A stretch of 64,000 nucleotides of DNA from Thiohalorhabdus sp. Cl-TMA (GCF_041821045.1 NZ_JBGUAW010000002.1:186001-250000), one strand, 5' to 3'; shown: positions 8,325 through 17,096, counted from the stretch's first letter. Made by a program: numbers and translations. The notes: generated from the letters alone by a model not told the origin.

Positions 8325-9263
8325 ATGCGAGCAGCGGCTTGGCTTGGCGTGGTCGGGGGCGTGCTGGTGGCGCTGTCCCCGCAGGGAGCGGAGGCGGCGG
8401 AGCGGTCCTATCTGGGCGTGGGCGCCTCCCGGATGGAGATGTCCAACGGCGACGAGTTCGACCGCAAGTACGTGATGGAGCCGACCCTGATCCGGTCGGT
8501 GAAGTTCTCCTGGGACAAAAAGGACGTGGCCGGTCTGTTCGGCGATATCGGCATCGACGAGGACAACCGGCTGCGCGACCTGACCCTGGGCCTGATCATC
8601 GGTGACCACCTGGTGCACGTGGAGCGTGGCCGGATCCGGGGGGACATCGAGTGTGAGGACGCCGATGACGCCTTCTGCAACCCGCGCCCGGACACCTTCG
8701 ACAACCGCTATCTATCGGTCAACCTGATCGAGTATTCCGGGGGAATCGGCGGAGTGAGCTGGGGGTACGGGTTCCAGAAATACGCCATCCCGCGTGTGTT
8801 CGAGTACGGCGACGGCACCATATCCGGGCCCCAATTGCAGGACGACGCCATGCAGGTCTACAACCTCGGCATCGGCCTGTACTCCGACCCGGTGCGCAAC
8901 TTCCTGGTGGACTCCGACGCCGGGAACGGCGCCAAGCACCAGTTCTACGGCGCCACGATCACCACGTATGGCCTGTCCGTGGCGCAGACGAGTGATGCCC
9001 CCGATCTGAAGGAATACGGCGTGGACGGCGAGACCTTCCTGGGCGCCGGAATGGCCGGGAAGCTCGAGGCGGGCTGGTTCTCCGGCTACCGGGGCGACCA
9101 CTGGTCCGTGGCCTTGAACATCGGCTATCGGGTTCAGATGCACATGTTCTTCGACCCCATCACCAGCTGGAATGCGGGGGACCCCGACGAAGGCGAGATC
9201 CAGCTCGGGGTCGCCTACCTGCTCATGCACGGGCCCACGGCCCAGATCCAGGGGAGCTTCTGA
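8325..9263 (+). CDS. Exported protein of unknown function, probably outer membrane
   Basis: A 312-residue protein I do not recognise. It has a signal peptide (cleavage near AEA, residue 24) and then alternating polar/aromatic strands with many Gly and Tyr residues, ending LMHGPTAQIQGSF with a terminal Phe, as is common in outer-membrane barrels. There are two Cys close together (IECEDADDAFCN) that could form a disulfide. The ATG at 8325 follows GGAGAGGAGCGGG. It lies opposite pldA and ends before a strong terminator, so it is a single-gene unit. A barrel role is inference from composition only. Confidence 0.7.
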   Translation: MRAAAWLGVVGGVLVALSPQGAEAAERSYLGVGASRMEMSNGDEFDRKYVMEPTLIRSVKFSWDKKDVAGLFGDIGIDEDNRLRDLTLGLIIGDHLVHVERGRIRGDIECEDADDAFCNPRPDTFDNRYLSVNLIEYSGGIGGVSWGYGFQKYAIPRVFEYGDGTISGPQLQDDAMQVYNLGIGLYSDPVRNFLVDSDAGNGAKHQFYGATITTYGLSVAQTSDAPDLKEYGVDGETFLGAGMAGKLEAGWFSGYRGDHWSVALNIGYRVQMHMFFDPITSWNAGDPDEGEIQLGVAYLLMHGPTAQIQGSF

Positions 9264-9294
9264 GGGGCGGTGTCCCCCGTTTGGGGCTCCACGG

Positions 9295-9319
9295 AGGCCC
9301 GCCTCGCGCGGGCCTTTTT
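9295..9319 (+). terminator. Intrinsic terminator
   Basis: A 7-bp GC stem (AGGCCCG / CGGGCCT) with a 7-base loop is followed directly by a T5 run. It ends the transcript of the exported protein at 8325-9263. Confidence 0.85.
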
Positions 9320-9345
9320 GCTGCCGAGGGATGGCCCGGAAACCA

Positions 9346-9975
9346 CTACAGATCCGGCAGCCCGCGCAGGGTGAAGGGCGTGAAGCCGACCCGCTTCCGG
9401 CTCTCCACGCGGGTAACCTTGAAGCGCAGCCGGTACCCGGAGACCCGGAAGGCGTGCAGGATCCGGATCTCGGCGAATCGCTCCTCCCGGTCGGGGGGCT
9501 TGCCGATGTCGAAGAAGAGCACGCCCTGGTAGGTGGCGCCGGGAGCGATCACCCGCTCGCTGAAGTGGATTTCGCCCAGATAGGTGTGGATCCGCTCCGC
9601 GGTCTTCCGCCGCTTTACACCGTATTCGGTCTCGATGACACCGGCGACGCGATCCACCGGCACGGGATCCACCACCCGGCCGTACTCGTGGAGCAGGAAA
9701 TCGGCGGGCCGCACCCGGATGCCTCGCTCCCCGTGGTTGGACACGGTGATGTTCACGGGGAGGATCCCCGCCTCGGGCAGTGCGACGCCGAAATAGCGGC
9801 GGGCGCGGCGCCCCTGTCCGATGGTGTCCACGGCCACCGAGACGCCCTGGCGCGTCCGCGAGGTGGGATAGACGTCGGCGTCCCGCTTGGGGATGCGGAC
9901 CACCTCGTAGGAATGGGACGCGCAGCCAGCCAGGGCCAGTAGTGTCGCCAGAGCGAGGGACGCTACGCGCAGCAT
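9346..9975 (-). CDS. Lipoprotein of unknown function
   Basis: A 209-residue predicted lipoprotein. The signal peptide ends in the lipobox LAGC with Cys18 as the lipidated residue. The mature part reads like an immunoglobulin-like or DUF4352-type beta domain (GILPVNITVSNHGERGIRVR, later APGATYQGVLFFD), a pattern seen in small exported domains that interact with proteins or surfaces. No catalytic residues are evident and I cannot name a function. It converges on the exported protein at 8325 across a terminator, and lies 90 bases after the end of the antiporter operon on the same strand, so read-through is possible. Confidence 0.75.
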   Translation of the reverse strand: MLRVASLALATLLALAGCASHSYEVVRIPKRDADVYPTSRTRQGVSVAVDTIGQGRRARRYFGVALPEAGILPVNITVSNHGERGIRVRPADFLLHEYGRVVDPVPVDRVAGVIETEYGVKRRKTAERIHTYLGEIHFSERVIAPGATYQGVLFFDIGKPPDREERFAEIRILHAFRVSGYRLRFKVTRVESRKRVGFTPFTLRGLPDL

Positions 9976-10065
9976 GGTGCGCTCCCGCCGGTTGCCTGGA
10001 CCGCCCGTCCGGGCATTCCCACAGCATTGATTTCCAGCGGAAGGGCCTCAATCCGGGTTTCCCGA

Positions 10066-11796
10066 TCAGGATCCCGCGCCCGGTGGGAACAGGGCCCAGG
10101 CGAGGGCGGCGAGAATCAGCAGGAACGCGGCGCCGCTGGTGCCCCAGCCCCAGCGATCGGCGGCCGTGAGGCGCTGGCGGCTCGGCAGCCACAGATGGGT
10201 GTAGACAGCCACCCAGATCCGGTTGTAGGGCCGCCAGAGGGCGCCGAGCGGTTGCCACAGGCCCGTGGTCCGCTTCCCCAGCCAGCGGGTGCCGGCCTCC
10301 AGGCCGGCATAGAGGTCGCCGGCCGGAATCGGCGGGATCCCGGGCAGGCGAAAGCGCTTGGCGGCCCATGCCCAGGCGAGTCCGAGAAGGGCTGCCGCCA
10401 CCACCGGCTGGAGCCCGTCCACGAGCTCCGCGGCGGAGAGGGTCTTGAGGTTCCAGTAGCTCAGGCGCGGCCAGAGCCAGGGCAGCAGCAGGGAGGCCGC
10501 CACCACCGCCCCCCACCAGGCCAGTGCTCGGGCGTCCAGCCCCCGGCCGGCCCCGCCGCCGCGGAGCACCACCAGGAAGCGCACCATGAGCAGGGTGGTG
10601 GCGGCCGCGCCCGCGGTCAGCAGGGTGGCGAAGTCCCAGGCCGCCAGGCCCGGGGTATGGGTCAGGGCCTCCTTGAGCCCCTTCTTGGCCGCCCCGCCGG
10701 AGGTGCCCGGCAGCCCCGCGATGGCCAGGGCGGGAAGGACCACGGCGGTCCAGAGGAGCACCCGCCCGAACCGGCCGCCCGCCCGTTCTCCGGTTACGGC
10801 GGTGGAGAGGAACAGGGCCCCCTTCGCCAGGCCGTGGTGGAAGGCGTAGGCGAGCACGGCCGGGAGCAGTCCGCTCCAGGCCGCCGGTGCCGCCATCCCG
10901 GCGCCCACCGCCGCCGCCAGCCAACCCATCTGGCTGATGCTGGAATAGGCCAGCACCGTCTTGGGGTCGCGCTGGGGGAGCCCCACCGCCACCGCCAGGA
11001 AGGCCCCGGCCAGGCCCAGCGCGATGAGCACCCGGCCGAGCTCCGGAAAGGCTGCCTCCCCAAGGGGCAGGAAGCGGATCCAGCCCAGCAGGCCCGCCTT
11101 GATCATGGTGCCGGACAGCACGGCGCTCGCCGGGGCCGGGGCGGCGGGATGGGCCAGGGGCAGCCAGAAATGCAGGGGGACCAGACCCGCCTTGGAGCCC
11201 AGCCCGGCGATCAGCAGGAGGGCGCCAGCCGTCGTCCCGCCGCCTCCCGCCATCAGTAGCAGGCCGGCGAGCACGAGCACCTCCCCGCCCGCGGTGGCCC
11301 CCAGGTAGACGTTGGCGGCATGGCGGGCGAAGGGGGTGCCGGAATGGACCACCAGTCCGTAGGCCGGCAGGCCCATGAGCGTGAAGAAGGCCAGGAAGCT
11401 CACCGGGTCCTGGGCCACGGTCAGTCCCAGATTGCCGGCCATGGCGGCGAGGAAGAAGCCCGGATAGGCCTTGCGGCCGGCGTCGGCGCCCAGGTAGCCG
11501 CGGCTGAACCCGGCCGCCGCCGTCCAGAGGATGGCCGCCAGGAGCAGGAATACGCGGCCCACCGGGTCCATGGCGAAGCGGGTGCCGGTCAGCATCCAGG
11601 GCCACTGGACGGCCGTTCCGTCGGCCACCAGCAGGCCGGCGGCCAGGGCCGGCAGTCCCCAGAGGGGCGCCCACCCCATTCCCGGCCCGCGCCCCCGCGG
11701 CAGGGCCAGCAGGAGCAGCCCCAGCAGCGGGGCCAGCCAGGCGCCGAGGAGCAGCGGTTCCCCCCAGGAAGCGGGCAGCGCCGTCAGCGGAGCCAT
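10066..11796 (-). CDS. NuoL/MrpD-type antiporter-like membrane subunit (third copy)
   Basis: A 576-residue multi-spanning protein of the NuoL/NuoM/NuoN/MrpA/MrpD superfamily of ion-translocating subunits. The superfamily Lys is present in GLGSKAGLVPLHFWLP and the later HHGLAKGALF motif is intact. The helix that normally carries a conserved Glu (E in FFIFYELLTL of the neighbouring subunit) reads FLAFFTLMGL, so Thr139 replaces it. The C-terminal ~120 residues form an extension ending in a membrane helix. The ATG at 11796 lies 13 bases inside the previous gene. It is the last gene of the operon. The missing Glu suggests altered or absent ion translocation by this copy. Confidence 0.85.
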   Translation of the reverse strand: MAPLTALPASWGEPLLLGAWLAPLLGLLLLALPRGRGPGMGWAPLWGLPALAAGLLVADGTAVQWPWMLTGTRFAMDPVGRVFLLLAAILWTAAAGFSRGYLGADAGRKAYPGFFLAAMAGNLGLTVAQDPVSFLAFFTLMGLPAYGLVVHSGTPFARHAANVYLGATAGGEVLVLAGLLLMAGGGGTTAGALLLIAGLGSKAGLVPLHFWLPLAHPAAPAPASAVLSGTMIKAGLLGWIRFLPLGEAAFPELGRVLIALGLAGAFLAVAVGLPQRDPKTVLAYSSISQMGWLAAAVGAGMAAPAAWSGLLPAVLAYAFHHGLAKGALFLSTAVTGERAGGRFGRVLLWTAVVLPALAIAGLPGTSGGAAKKGLKEALTHTPGLAAWDFATLLTAGAAATTLLMVRFLVVLRGGGAGRGLDARALAWWGAVVAASLLLPWLWPRLSYWNLKTLSAAELVDGLQPVVAAALLGLAWAWAAKRFRLPGIPPIPAGDLYAGLEAGTRWLGKRTTGLWQPLGALWRPYNRIWVAVYTHLWLPSRQRLTAADRWGWGTSGAAFLLILAALAWALFPPGAGS

Positions 11797-13280
11797 GTGC
11801 CGAACTCCCGGGTGGTGATGAGGTTGGCCCACTGCAAGGCGCTGAAGGGCATCTTGGCCAGGAGGCCCAGGAGCAGCGACAGGGCCGCGGTGGCGAGCGG
11901 CGGCGCCAGAAGCATCCAGTGCGCCTCGAAGCGGCGGTGCGAGGCGGGCCATTCGCGCTCCGCCGGCCGGAACCAGCCCACGTAGAGCACCGGAAGGAAG
12001 TAGGCGGCATTGAGCAGGCTGCTCAGCGCCAGGACCGGGATCACCCAGCCCAGCCCGGTCTCCAGGCCGCCCAGCCCCAGGTACCACTTGGTGATGAAGC
12101 CCGCCGTGGGCGGCACGCCGATCATGCCCAGCGCCCCCACCGTGAAGGCGGCCATGGTCCCGGGCATGCGCTGGCCGATGCCGGCCATCTCGGAGACCCG
12201 GTGGACGCCCAGGGTCTCGGCGAAGGCCCCGGCGCAGAAGAACAGGGTGATCTTCATGACGCCCTGATGGACCAGGTGCACCAGGCCGCCCACGGTGGCG
12301 GTGGTGCCGCCCAGGGCCACGCCCAGGGTGATGTAGGCCACCTGGCTGATGGTGGAATAGGCCAGGCGGCGCTTGAGGTAATCCTGGAAAAGCGCCCGCA
12401 GAGAGCCGTAAACGATGGTGGCGGCGGCCATGTAGGCCAGGGGACGGCCCAGACCGAGCGCGGTGACCAGGTCGATTCCGTAGACCTCCTCCACTACCCG
12501 CACGATGCCGAAGGCGCCCGCCTTGACCACGGCCACGGCGTGCAGGAGGGCGCTCACCGGTGCCGGTGCCACCATGGCGATGGGTAGCCAGCCGTGCAGG
12601 GGCAGCAGGGCGGCCTTCACGCCCATGCCGCCCACCAGCAGGGCGAAGATGACGCTCAGGGTAGCCGGGCTGGCCGTGCCAGCATTCAGGACGCCGCCCC
12701 GGGTGAACTCCACTGGACCGATAAGGCTCTGCAGCCAGGCCAGGCCCACCAGCAGGGCGAGGCCGCCGGCCAGGGTGTAGCCGAGATAGGTCTGGCCCGC
12801 CTGGAGGGATTCCGCGGTGCCGCGATGCACCACCAGCGGGTAGGTGGCCAGGGTCAGCAGCTCGTAGAAGATGAAGAAGGTGAACAGGTTGCCGGCGAAT
12901 GCGATTCCCAGGGTGGCGCTCACGCAGAGGCTGAAAAAGCTAAAGAAGCGGCTGCGGTGCGGGGCGCCCTCCAGGTAGCCGATGGCGTAGATGGTGGTCA
13001 GGAGCCACAGCACCGCCGAGAGTCCGGCCAGGAACAGGGCGAGGGGGTCGGCGCGCAGGAAGATCTCCATGCCGGCCACGAAGGGCACCCGCAGGGCGTA
13101 AGTGAATCCGCGGGCGGCCTCCTCGATGAGCACGGTCACCACCACCACTTGCAGGGTCGCCCCCGCCAGGTTCAGTGCCGTGCGCAGGCGGTGGCGCTCC
13201 TCGGCGAGGAAGGCGATGACCACCCCCGGGCCCAGTGCGGAGAGCACCGCCAGTGGCAGGAGCAGGGCGCCGGGCGTCAA
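11784..13280 (-). CDS. NuoL/MrpD-type antiporter subunit (second copy)
   Basis: A 498-residue polytopic membrane protein of the Mrp/complex I antiporter superfamily. It carries the conserved Glu in FFIFYELLTLATY (Glu140) and the conserved Lys in GVKAALLPLHGWLP, followed by APAPVSALLHAVAVVKAG. The start is taken as TTG at 13280, forming a TTGA overlap with the stop of the preceding subunit; no better start is visible and the membrane segments begin immediately after it. It overlaps the next gene by 13 bases. In the complex it should form one of the proton or sodium channels. Confidence 0.87.
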   Translation of the reverse strand: MTPGALLLPLAVLSALGPGVVIAFLAEERHRLRTALNLAGATLQVVVVTVLIEEAARGFTYALRVPFVAGMEIFLRADPLALFLAGLSAVLWLLTTIYAIGYLEGAPHRSRFFSFFSLCVSATLGIAFAGNLFTFFIFYELLTLATYPLVVHRGTAESLQAGQTYLGYTLAGGLALLVGLAWLQSLIGPVEFTRGGVLNAGTASPATLSVIFALLVGGMGVKAALLPLHGWLPIAMVAPAPVSALLHAVAVVKAGAFGIVRVVEEVYGIDLVTALGLGRPLAYMAAATIVYGSLRALFQDYLKRRLAYSTISQVAYITLGVALGGTTATVGGLVHLVHQGVMKITLFFCAGAFAETLGVHRVSEMAGIGQRMPGTMAAFTVGALGMIGVPPTAGFITKWYLGLGGLETGLGWVIPVLALSSLLNAAYFLPVLYVGWFRPAEREWPASHRRFEAHWMLLAPPLATAALSLLLGLLAKMPFSALQWANLITTREFGTWLR

Positions 13281-14737
13281 GGCCGGCCCGCCCCGAGCCC
13301 CCGCATGAGGGGCTCCAGAACCGGCGCCAGGAAGCCCATGCCCAGGGCCCCCAGGGCGAGCAGCAGGGCGGAGATCTCCATGATCCGGGGCGGGACGCGC
13401 GCCAGGTCGGCGGGCTCGGTGCGGGCGTCGAAGACCTGCACCAGTACGCGGAAGACGTAGCCCACCGCCAGGAAGGTCCCCAGGGCGATCACCACCAGCC
13501 AGATCCAGGCCCCGGCCGCCGCCATGGAGCGCAGCAGGAGCCACTTGCCCACGAAGCCGCCCGTGGGCGGCAGGCCGATGAGGCTGATCCCGCACAGGGC
13601 GAAGGCCGCGGTGGAGATGGGCAGCCGGCGGAGGACCCCGCCGATGCGGTCGAGCTCGTCGCCGCCCCCCGTCCACAGGCAGGTTCCCGCCACCAGGAAG
13701 GCGCCGCCCTTGGCCAGGCCGTGAGACACGGCCAGGTAGAGGGCTCCGTCCCGACCCAAGCCCGCGGCGGCGCCGGGAAGGCTCATGAGCGGAAAGGCCA
13801 GGAACAGATACCCCAGCTGCGCCACCGTGGAGTAGGCCACCAGCAGCTTGAGCCTGGGCGCGGCGAGGGCCTGGAAGGAGCCCCAGACCACGGCCACGGC
13901 GCCCAGCCCGCCGAGCAGCGCGGTTCCAGGCGCCAGAGGCCAGCCCGAATAGGCCTCGAACCAGAGGCGCAGCAGCAGGAAGAAGCCCGCCTTGACCACC
14001 AGGGCCGACAGTACCGCGCTCACCGGGCCCGGGGCGCGGCTGTGCGCCGTGGGCAGCCAGAAATGCAGCGGGAACAGGGCGGTCTTCATCAGCAGGCCGG
14101 CCGTCATCACCGCAAGCGCAGCCGCTCCCGCGGGCCCCGGCTGCAGGGCCGCCGCCATGGCCGACAGGTCGAGGACCCCGTAGCGGCCGTACAGCAGGGC
14201 CACGCCCAGCAGGTAGGCCAGCGAGCCGGCGAGACTCACCAGCAGGTAGCGCAGAGCGGCACGCAGGGCGCCGGTGCTCCCGGCCACCGCCACCAGGGCC
14301 ACCGCGGAGAGGCTGATCAGCTCCAGGCAGATGTAGGCGTTGAAGGCGTCCCCCGTGAGGAACAGGGCGTTCAGACCGGCCCAGAGCATCCACCACAGGG
14401 GCCAGAAGGCGCGCTCCCGGCGGTCGGCGTCGCCGCGTCCGCCGGATCCCGCCCAGTAGCCGCGGGCGTAGAGCGTCGTCAGGGTGGTGACGGCGGCGGT
14501 GAGCCCCAGCATCAGGAGGCCGAGGGCGTCCAGCTGCAGCGCGATGCCCGGCGGGCCCCAGGCGCCCACGGGGTAGCGCTCGGGTCCGGCGGTGAGCAGA
14601 CGCTGGCCGGCGCCGACCAGCGCGATCACAATCCCGGCGGGCCCCGCCACCGCCAGAAAGCGGCGCAGCTCCGGAGCGACGAAGACCAGCAGGGAAACCG
14701 ACAGCGGCACGGCCACCAGGGCAACCGCGAAGACCAT
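13277..14737 (-). CDS. mrpD: MrpD/NuoN-type antiporter subunit (first copy)
   Basis: A 486-residue polytopic subunit of a Mrp-type monovalent cation/proton antiporter in the inner membrane. Key residues are visible: Glu139 in ICLELISLSA, Lys in LLMKTALFPLHFWLP, and SHGLAKGGAF. It follows the MrpC-like subunit by 3 bases and overlaps the next antiporter-like gene at TTGA. Its place directly after mrpC corresponds to the usual mrpD position. It is the most MrpD-like of the three copies by position, though I could not build a tree. Confidence 0.88.
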   Translation of the reverse strand: MVFAVALVAVPLSVSLLVFVAPELRRFLAVAGPAGIVIALVGAGQRLLTAGPERYPVGAWGPPGIALQLDALGLLMLGLTAAVTTLTTLYARGYWAGSGGRGDADRRERAFWPLWWMLWAGLNALFLTGDAFNAYICLELISLSAVALVAVAGSTGALRAALRYLLVSLAGSLAYLLGVALLYGRYGVLDLSAMAAALQPGPAGAAALAVMTAGLLMKTALFPLHFWLPTAHSRAPGPVSAVLSALVVKAGFFLLLRLWFEAYSGWPLAPGTALLGGLGAVAVVWGSFQALAAPRLKLLVAYSTVAQLGYLFLAFPLMSLPGAAAGLGRDGALYLAVSHGLAKGGAFLVAGTCLWTGGGDELDRIGGVLRRLPISTAAFALCGISLIGLPPTGGFVGKWLLLRSMAAAGAWIWLVVIALGTFLAVGYVFRVLVQVFDARTEPADLARVPPRIMEISALLLALGALGMGFLAPVLEPLMRGLGAGRP

Positions 14738-14740
14738 GCC

Positions 14741-15043
14741 TCAATCCTCCCCGTCGCCGCGGTGCTCGGCGGCGTGGATGCGCCGGATCAGCGCCAGGGC
14801 CAGGGCGGTGGCGCTTACCGCCACCACGATGCCGGTGAGGACCAGGGCATGGGGCACCGGGTCGGGTGCTGTCCCTCCGGAACGGTAGGCCAGGGAAACC
14901 AGGATCAGGAAGGTTCCCCCGCCGGCCACGTTGAGGCCGAGCACCTTGCGCAGGAAGCGGGGGCGCACCAGCAGCGCGTGGAGGCCCAGGAAGAACAGCA
15001 GTATGCCGGTGGCTCCGAAGATCAGGTCGGGTGGCGGGGTCAT
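14741..15043 (-). CDS. mrpC: MrpC / NuoK-like subunit
   Basis: A 100-residue protein with three predicted membrane helices (GATGILLFFLGLHALL; KVLGLNVAGGGTFLILVSL; HALVLTGIVVAVSATALALAL), the usual size and layout of MrpC, the NuoK homologue of Mrp antiporters. The pair PHALVLTGIVV is characteristic. Its ATG overlaps the stop of the preceding fused subunit (ATGA), so the two are translationally coupled. It acts in the inner-membrane complex. Confidence 0.88.
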   Translation of the reverse strand: MTPPPDLIFGATGILLFFLGLHALLVRPRFLRKVLGLNVAGGGTFLILVSLAYRSGGTAPDPVPHALVLTGIVVAVSATALALALIRRIHAAEHRGDGED

Positions 15044-15975
15044 GGGGTCGCCTCCCCGTCGCGGGCCGGCGGGCTGGTGGCCTCGAACAGCACCACCAGC
15101 ACGGCGGCCAGGGAGAGCGTGGCCGCCGTCTCGATGGCCAGCACCAGCCAGCCCTGCCAGGGCGGCGGATAAGCGAGGAAGGAGCCGGTGGCGCCCATCA
15201 CGCCCAGACCCACCGCCAGGAAGAAGGCGGTGCCGAGCACGGCCAGGGCGGCGCGCGGCCGGGGGTGGTGAAGCAGCGGCAGGGGGAAGCCGCCGAGGCG
15301 CAGCAGGATTCCCGCCGCGGCCAGCACCGCGGCCGCCTGGAAGGCCCCGCCGGTGGCGGTGCTGCCGTTCCACAGGAGCGCCCCGGCCACCACCACCATG
15401 ACCGGAACCAGGAGCCGCACCAGGCCCCGGAGCACCTCGGGCGCCGGGTGCGCGGCCGTGGCCAGGGGCCGGCCCAGGATCCAGACGCCCATCAGGGCCT
15501 CCACCAGCACCGCCGTCTCCAACAGCGTGTCATAGCTGCGCACGTCCAGGAGTACGGCGGTGACCGGATTGTCGAGCTTGCCCGTGTCGGGGAGCGGCGG
15601 TGCGGACGGCGGCGCGCCCAGAAGCAGCCGGCCCATCAGGACCACCATGAGCAGGGCCAACAGGCCGGCGACCAGTCCGGCCAGCCGACGGGCCGTCTCG
15701 GTCCGGGGCCCGGCCCGGGGCTCCTCGTCGGCGGGATGGGTCTCCATCCGGGCCAGGGTGTTGAGGTACAGTGCTCCGGTGACCCCGGCGCCGATGGCCG
15801 CCTCCGCGAGGGCCACGTCGGGCGCGTCCAGGCGCAGCCAGGTCACCGCCAGCAGCAGCCCGAAGACGATAAACTGGACGCCCGCCTGGAACAGGTCGTC
15901 CACCCGCAGCAGGCGCCAGGCGAGCCACAGGAGCAGTCCCGCCAGCAGCCCGTCCATGGCCGCCGTCAGGATCAC
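15040..15975 (-). CDS. Fused MbhD/MbhE-MrpB subunit (MrpA C-terminal part plus MrpB)
   Basis: A 311-residue membrane protein that joins parts usually separate. The first ~70 residues match the MbhD/MrpA C-terminal helix pair (LRLDAPDVALAEAAIGAG). Residues about 95-150 correspond to MbhE, with a periplasmic loop ending in NPVTAVLLDVRSYDTLLETAV. The rest is an MrpB domain (GGAFQAAAVLAAAGILLRL). In classical bacterial Mrp these belong to the large MrpA and to MrpB. Here the NuoL-like half of MrpA is absent from this gene. The ATG overlaps the preceding mrpG by four bases. Confidence 0.82.
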   Translation of the reverse strand: MILTAAMDGLLAGLLLWLAWRLLRVDDLFQAGVQFIVFGLLLAVTWLRLDAPDVALAEAAIGAGVTGALYLNTLARMETHPADEEPRAGPRTETARRLAGLVAGLLALLMVVLMGRLLLGAPPSAPPLPDTGKLDNPVTAVLLDVRSYDTLLETAVLVEALMGVWILGRPLATAAHPAPEVLRGLVRLLVPVMVVVAGALLWNGSTATGGAFQAAAVLAAAGILLRLGGFPLPLLHHPRPRAALAVLGTAFFLAVGLGVMGATGSFLAYPPPWQGWLVLAIETAATLSLAAVLVVLFEATSPPARDGEATP

Positions 15976-16274
15976 GGATCGGCGCCTCCGGAGGAGCGGC
16001 GGACCGCGAGGCGGGCCAGGAGGGTGGCCAGGGGCGCGCTGGCGGCCATGGCCAGCAGCCAGATGACCACCAGGATGCCCGCCTCGCCGGCCGTTTCCGC
16101 GCGAAGGGCCAGACCCAGGATGAGCAGGCCGAGGCCCAGATTGTCCGCCTTGGTCAGGGCGTGCATGCGCGTCAGGGTATCGGGAAAGCGGAGCAGCGCC
16201 ACGGCCCCGGCGGCGAAGAAGAATACGCCCGCAGCCATGGCCAGCAGTCCCAGGGTCTCAGCCATCGCCACCAT
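15972..16274 (-). CDS. mrpG: MrpG subunit
   Basis: A 100-residue protein with three predicted helices and the MrpG signature LLRFPDTLTRMHALTKADNL, followed by LGLGLLILGLAL. MrpG is a small subunit of Mrp-type cation/proton antiporters. The ATG at 16274 overlaps the end of mrpF by 17 bases; the ATG at 16265 is an alternative start. It overlaps the next gene at ATGA. Confidence 0.9.
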   Translation of the reverse strand: MVAMAETLGLLAMAAGVFFFAAGAVALLRFPDTLTRMHALTKADNLGLGLLILGLALRAETAGEAGILVVIWLLAMAASAPLATLLARLAVRRSSGGADP

Positions 16275-16524
16275 CCCGTTCAGGCGGGTGGAACCGGCGG
16301 GCGAAGGCGGCGCCGGAGACGGCGGCGAGAAGCGCCAGCACCAGGGCCACCACCAGGGCCCCGGATGGGCTCCCGCTATTCAGGGTGAGGGCCACCGCCA
16401 CGCCCGCCGAGCCCATGAGCTGGGCCACCAGCATGCGGTCCACGGAGCCGGGGCCGTACACCAGGCGACCCAGACTGACGGTCGCCACCAGGAGCAGGGC
16501 CAGGGCGAGGGCATCCTCGATCAC
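16258..16524 (-). CDS. mrpF: MrpF subunit
   Basis: An 88-residue protein with three predicted helices and the MrpF pattern VYGPGSVDRMLVAQLMG (family: GPs..DRv.al). The start is GTG at 16524, overlapping the mrpE stop as GTGA; the longer open frame upstream is only a shadow of mrpE. MrpF is an essential small membrane subunit of Mrp antiporters and is also linked to solute efflux in some rhizobia. Confidence 0.87.
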   Translation of the reverse strand: MIEDALALALLLVATVSLGRLVYGPGSVDRMLVAQLMGSAGVAVALTLNSGSPSGALVVALVLALLAAVSGAAFARRFHPPERDGGDG

Positions 16525-17000
16525 GGTGACCGCTCCGTGGAGGTGCCGAACACGGCGGCGACGCGCGCCTCCAGGATGGCCAGCTCCGCATCCGGGGAAG
16601 CGGTGCGGTCGAGAACGTGGATGGTCATGCCCTCGGCCTCTTCGCCGACGGACAGCGTGCCCGGCAGCAGATTGACCACGTTGCCGAAGAACAGGCGGGC
16701 CGGCCCGGGCGGCAAGCGGCACGGATAGGTAATGTGGCCCGGGGCCAGTGGCAGGGCGGGATGGAAGGCCCGCAAGGCCACGTCCCAGCCGCCGCGCAGG
16801 GAATGGAAGAGAAAGAACGGCAGGAAGGCCAGCGCCGCCACCGGATGAATGGCGCGCTCCTGGTCGGGCCGGAGGCCGTGGGCGGCCAGGGCGCCCGCCG
16901 CGACGAAGGGGCCGCCGATGATCCAGGAGATCGGTGCTCCCCCCGTCAGCAGGATCCAGAGGCCGGCCAGCGCCGCGCCAAAAAGCAGGGTTCTGACCAC
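16521..17000 (-). CDS. mrpE: MrpE subunit, first gene of the antiporter operon
   Basis: A 159-residue protein with N-terminal membrane helices (LLFGAALAGLWILLTGG; ALAFLPFFLFHSL) and the MrpE C-terminal domain (NVVNLLPGTLSV, MTIHVLD). It opens the run mrpE-F-G-(D'E'B)-C-D-D-D, all on the minus strand with overlaps of 4-17 bases or gaps of 3. This gene order is that of archaeal Mbh modules rather than mrpABCDEFG. The 96 bases upstream, before the GGDEF gene, must contain the promoter. The complex should exchange sodium or other cations for protons. Confidence 0.88.
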   Translation of the reverse strand: MVRTLLFGAALAGLWILLTGGAPISWIIGGPFVAAGALAAHGLRPDQERAIHPVAALAFLPFFLFHSLRGGWDVALRAFHPALPLAPGHITYPCRLPPGPARLFFGNVVNLLPGTLSVGEEAEGMTIHVLDRTASPDAELAILEARVAAVFGTSTERSP

Positions 17001-17096
17001 GTAACTCCCCGTCGCGGTTCGAGTTTCCCCCTGTATGGCATAACCGCGCCGCCGAGCACAATCCCGGTTCCGCCAGCCGTTAGCGGTGCCGGAGCC

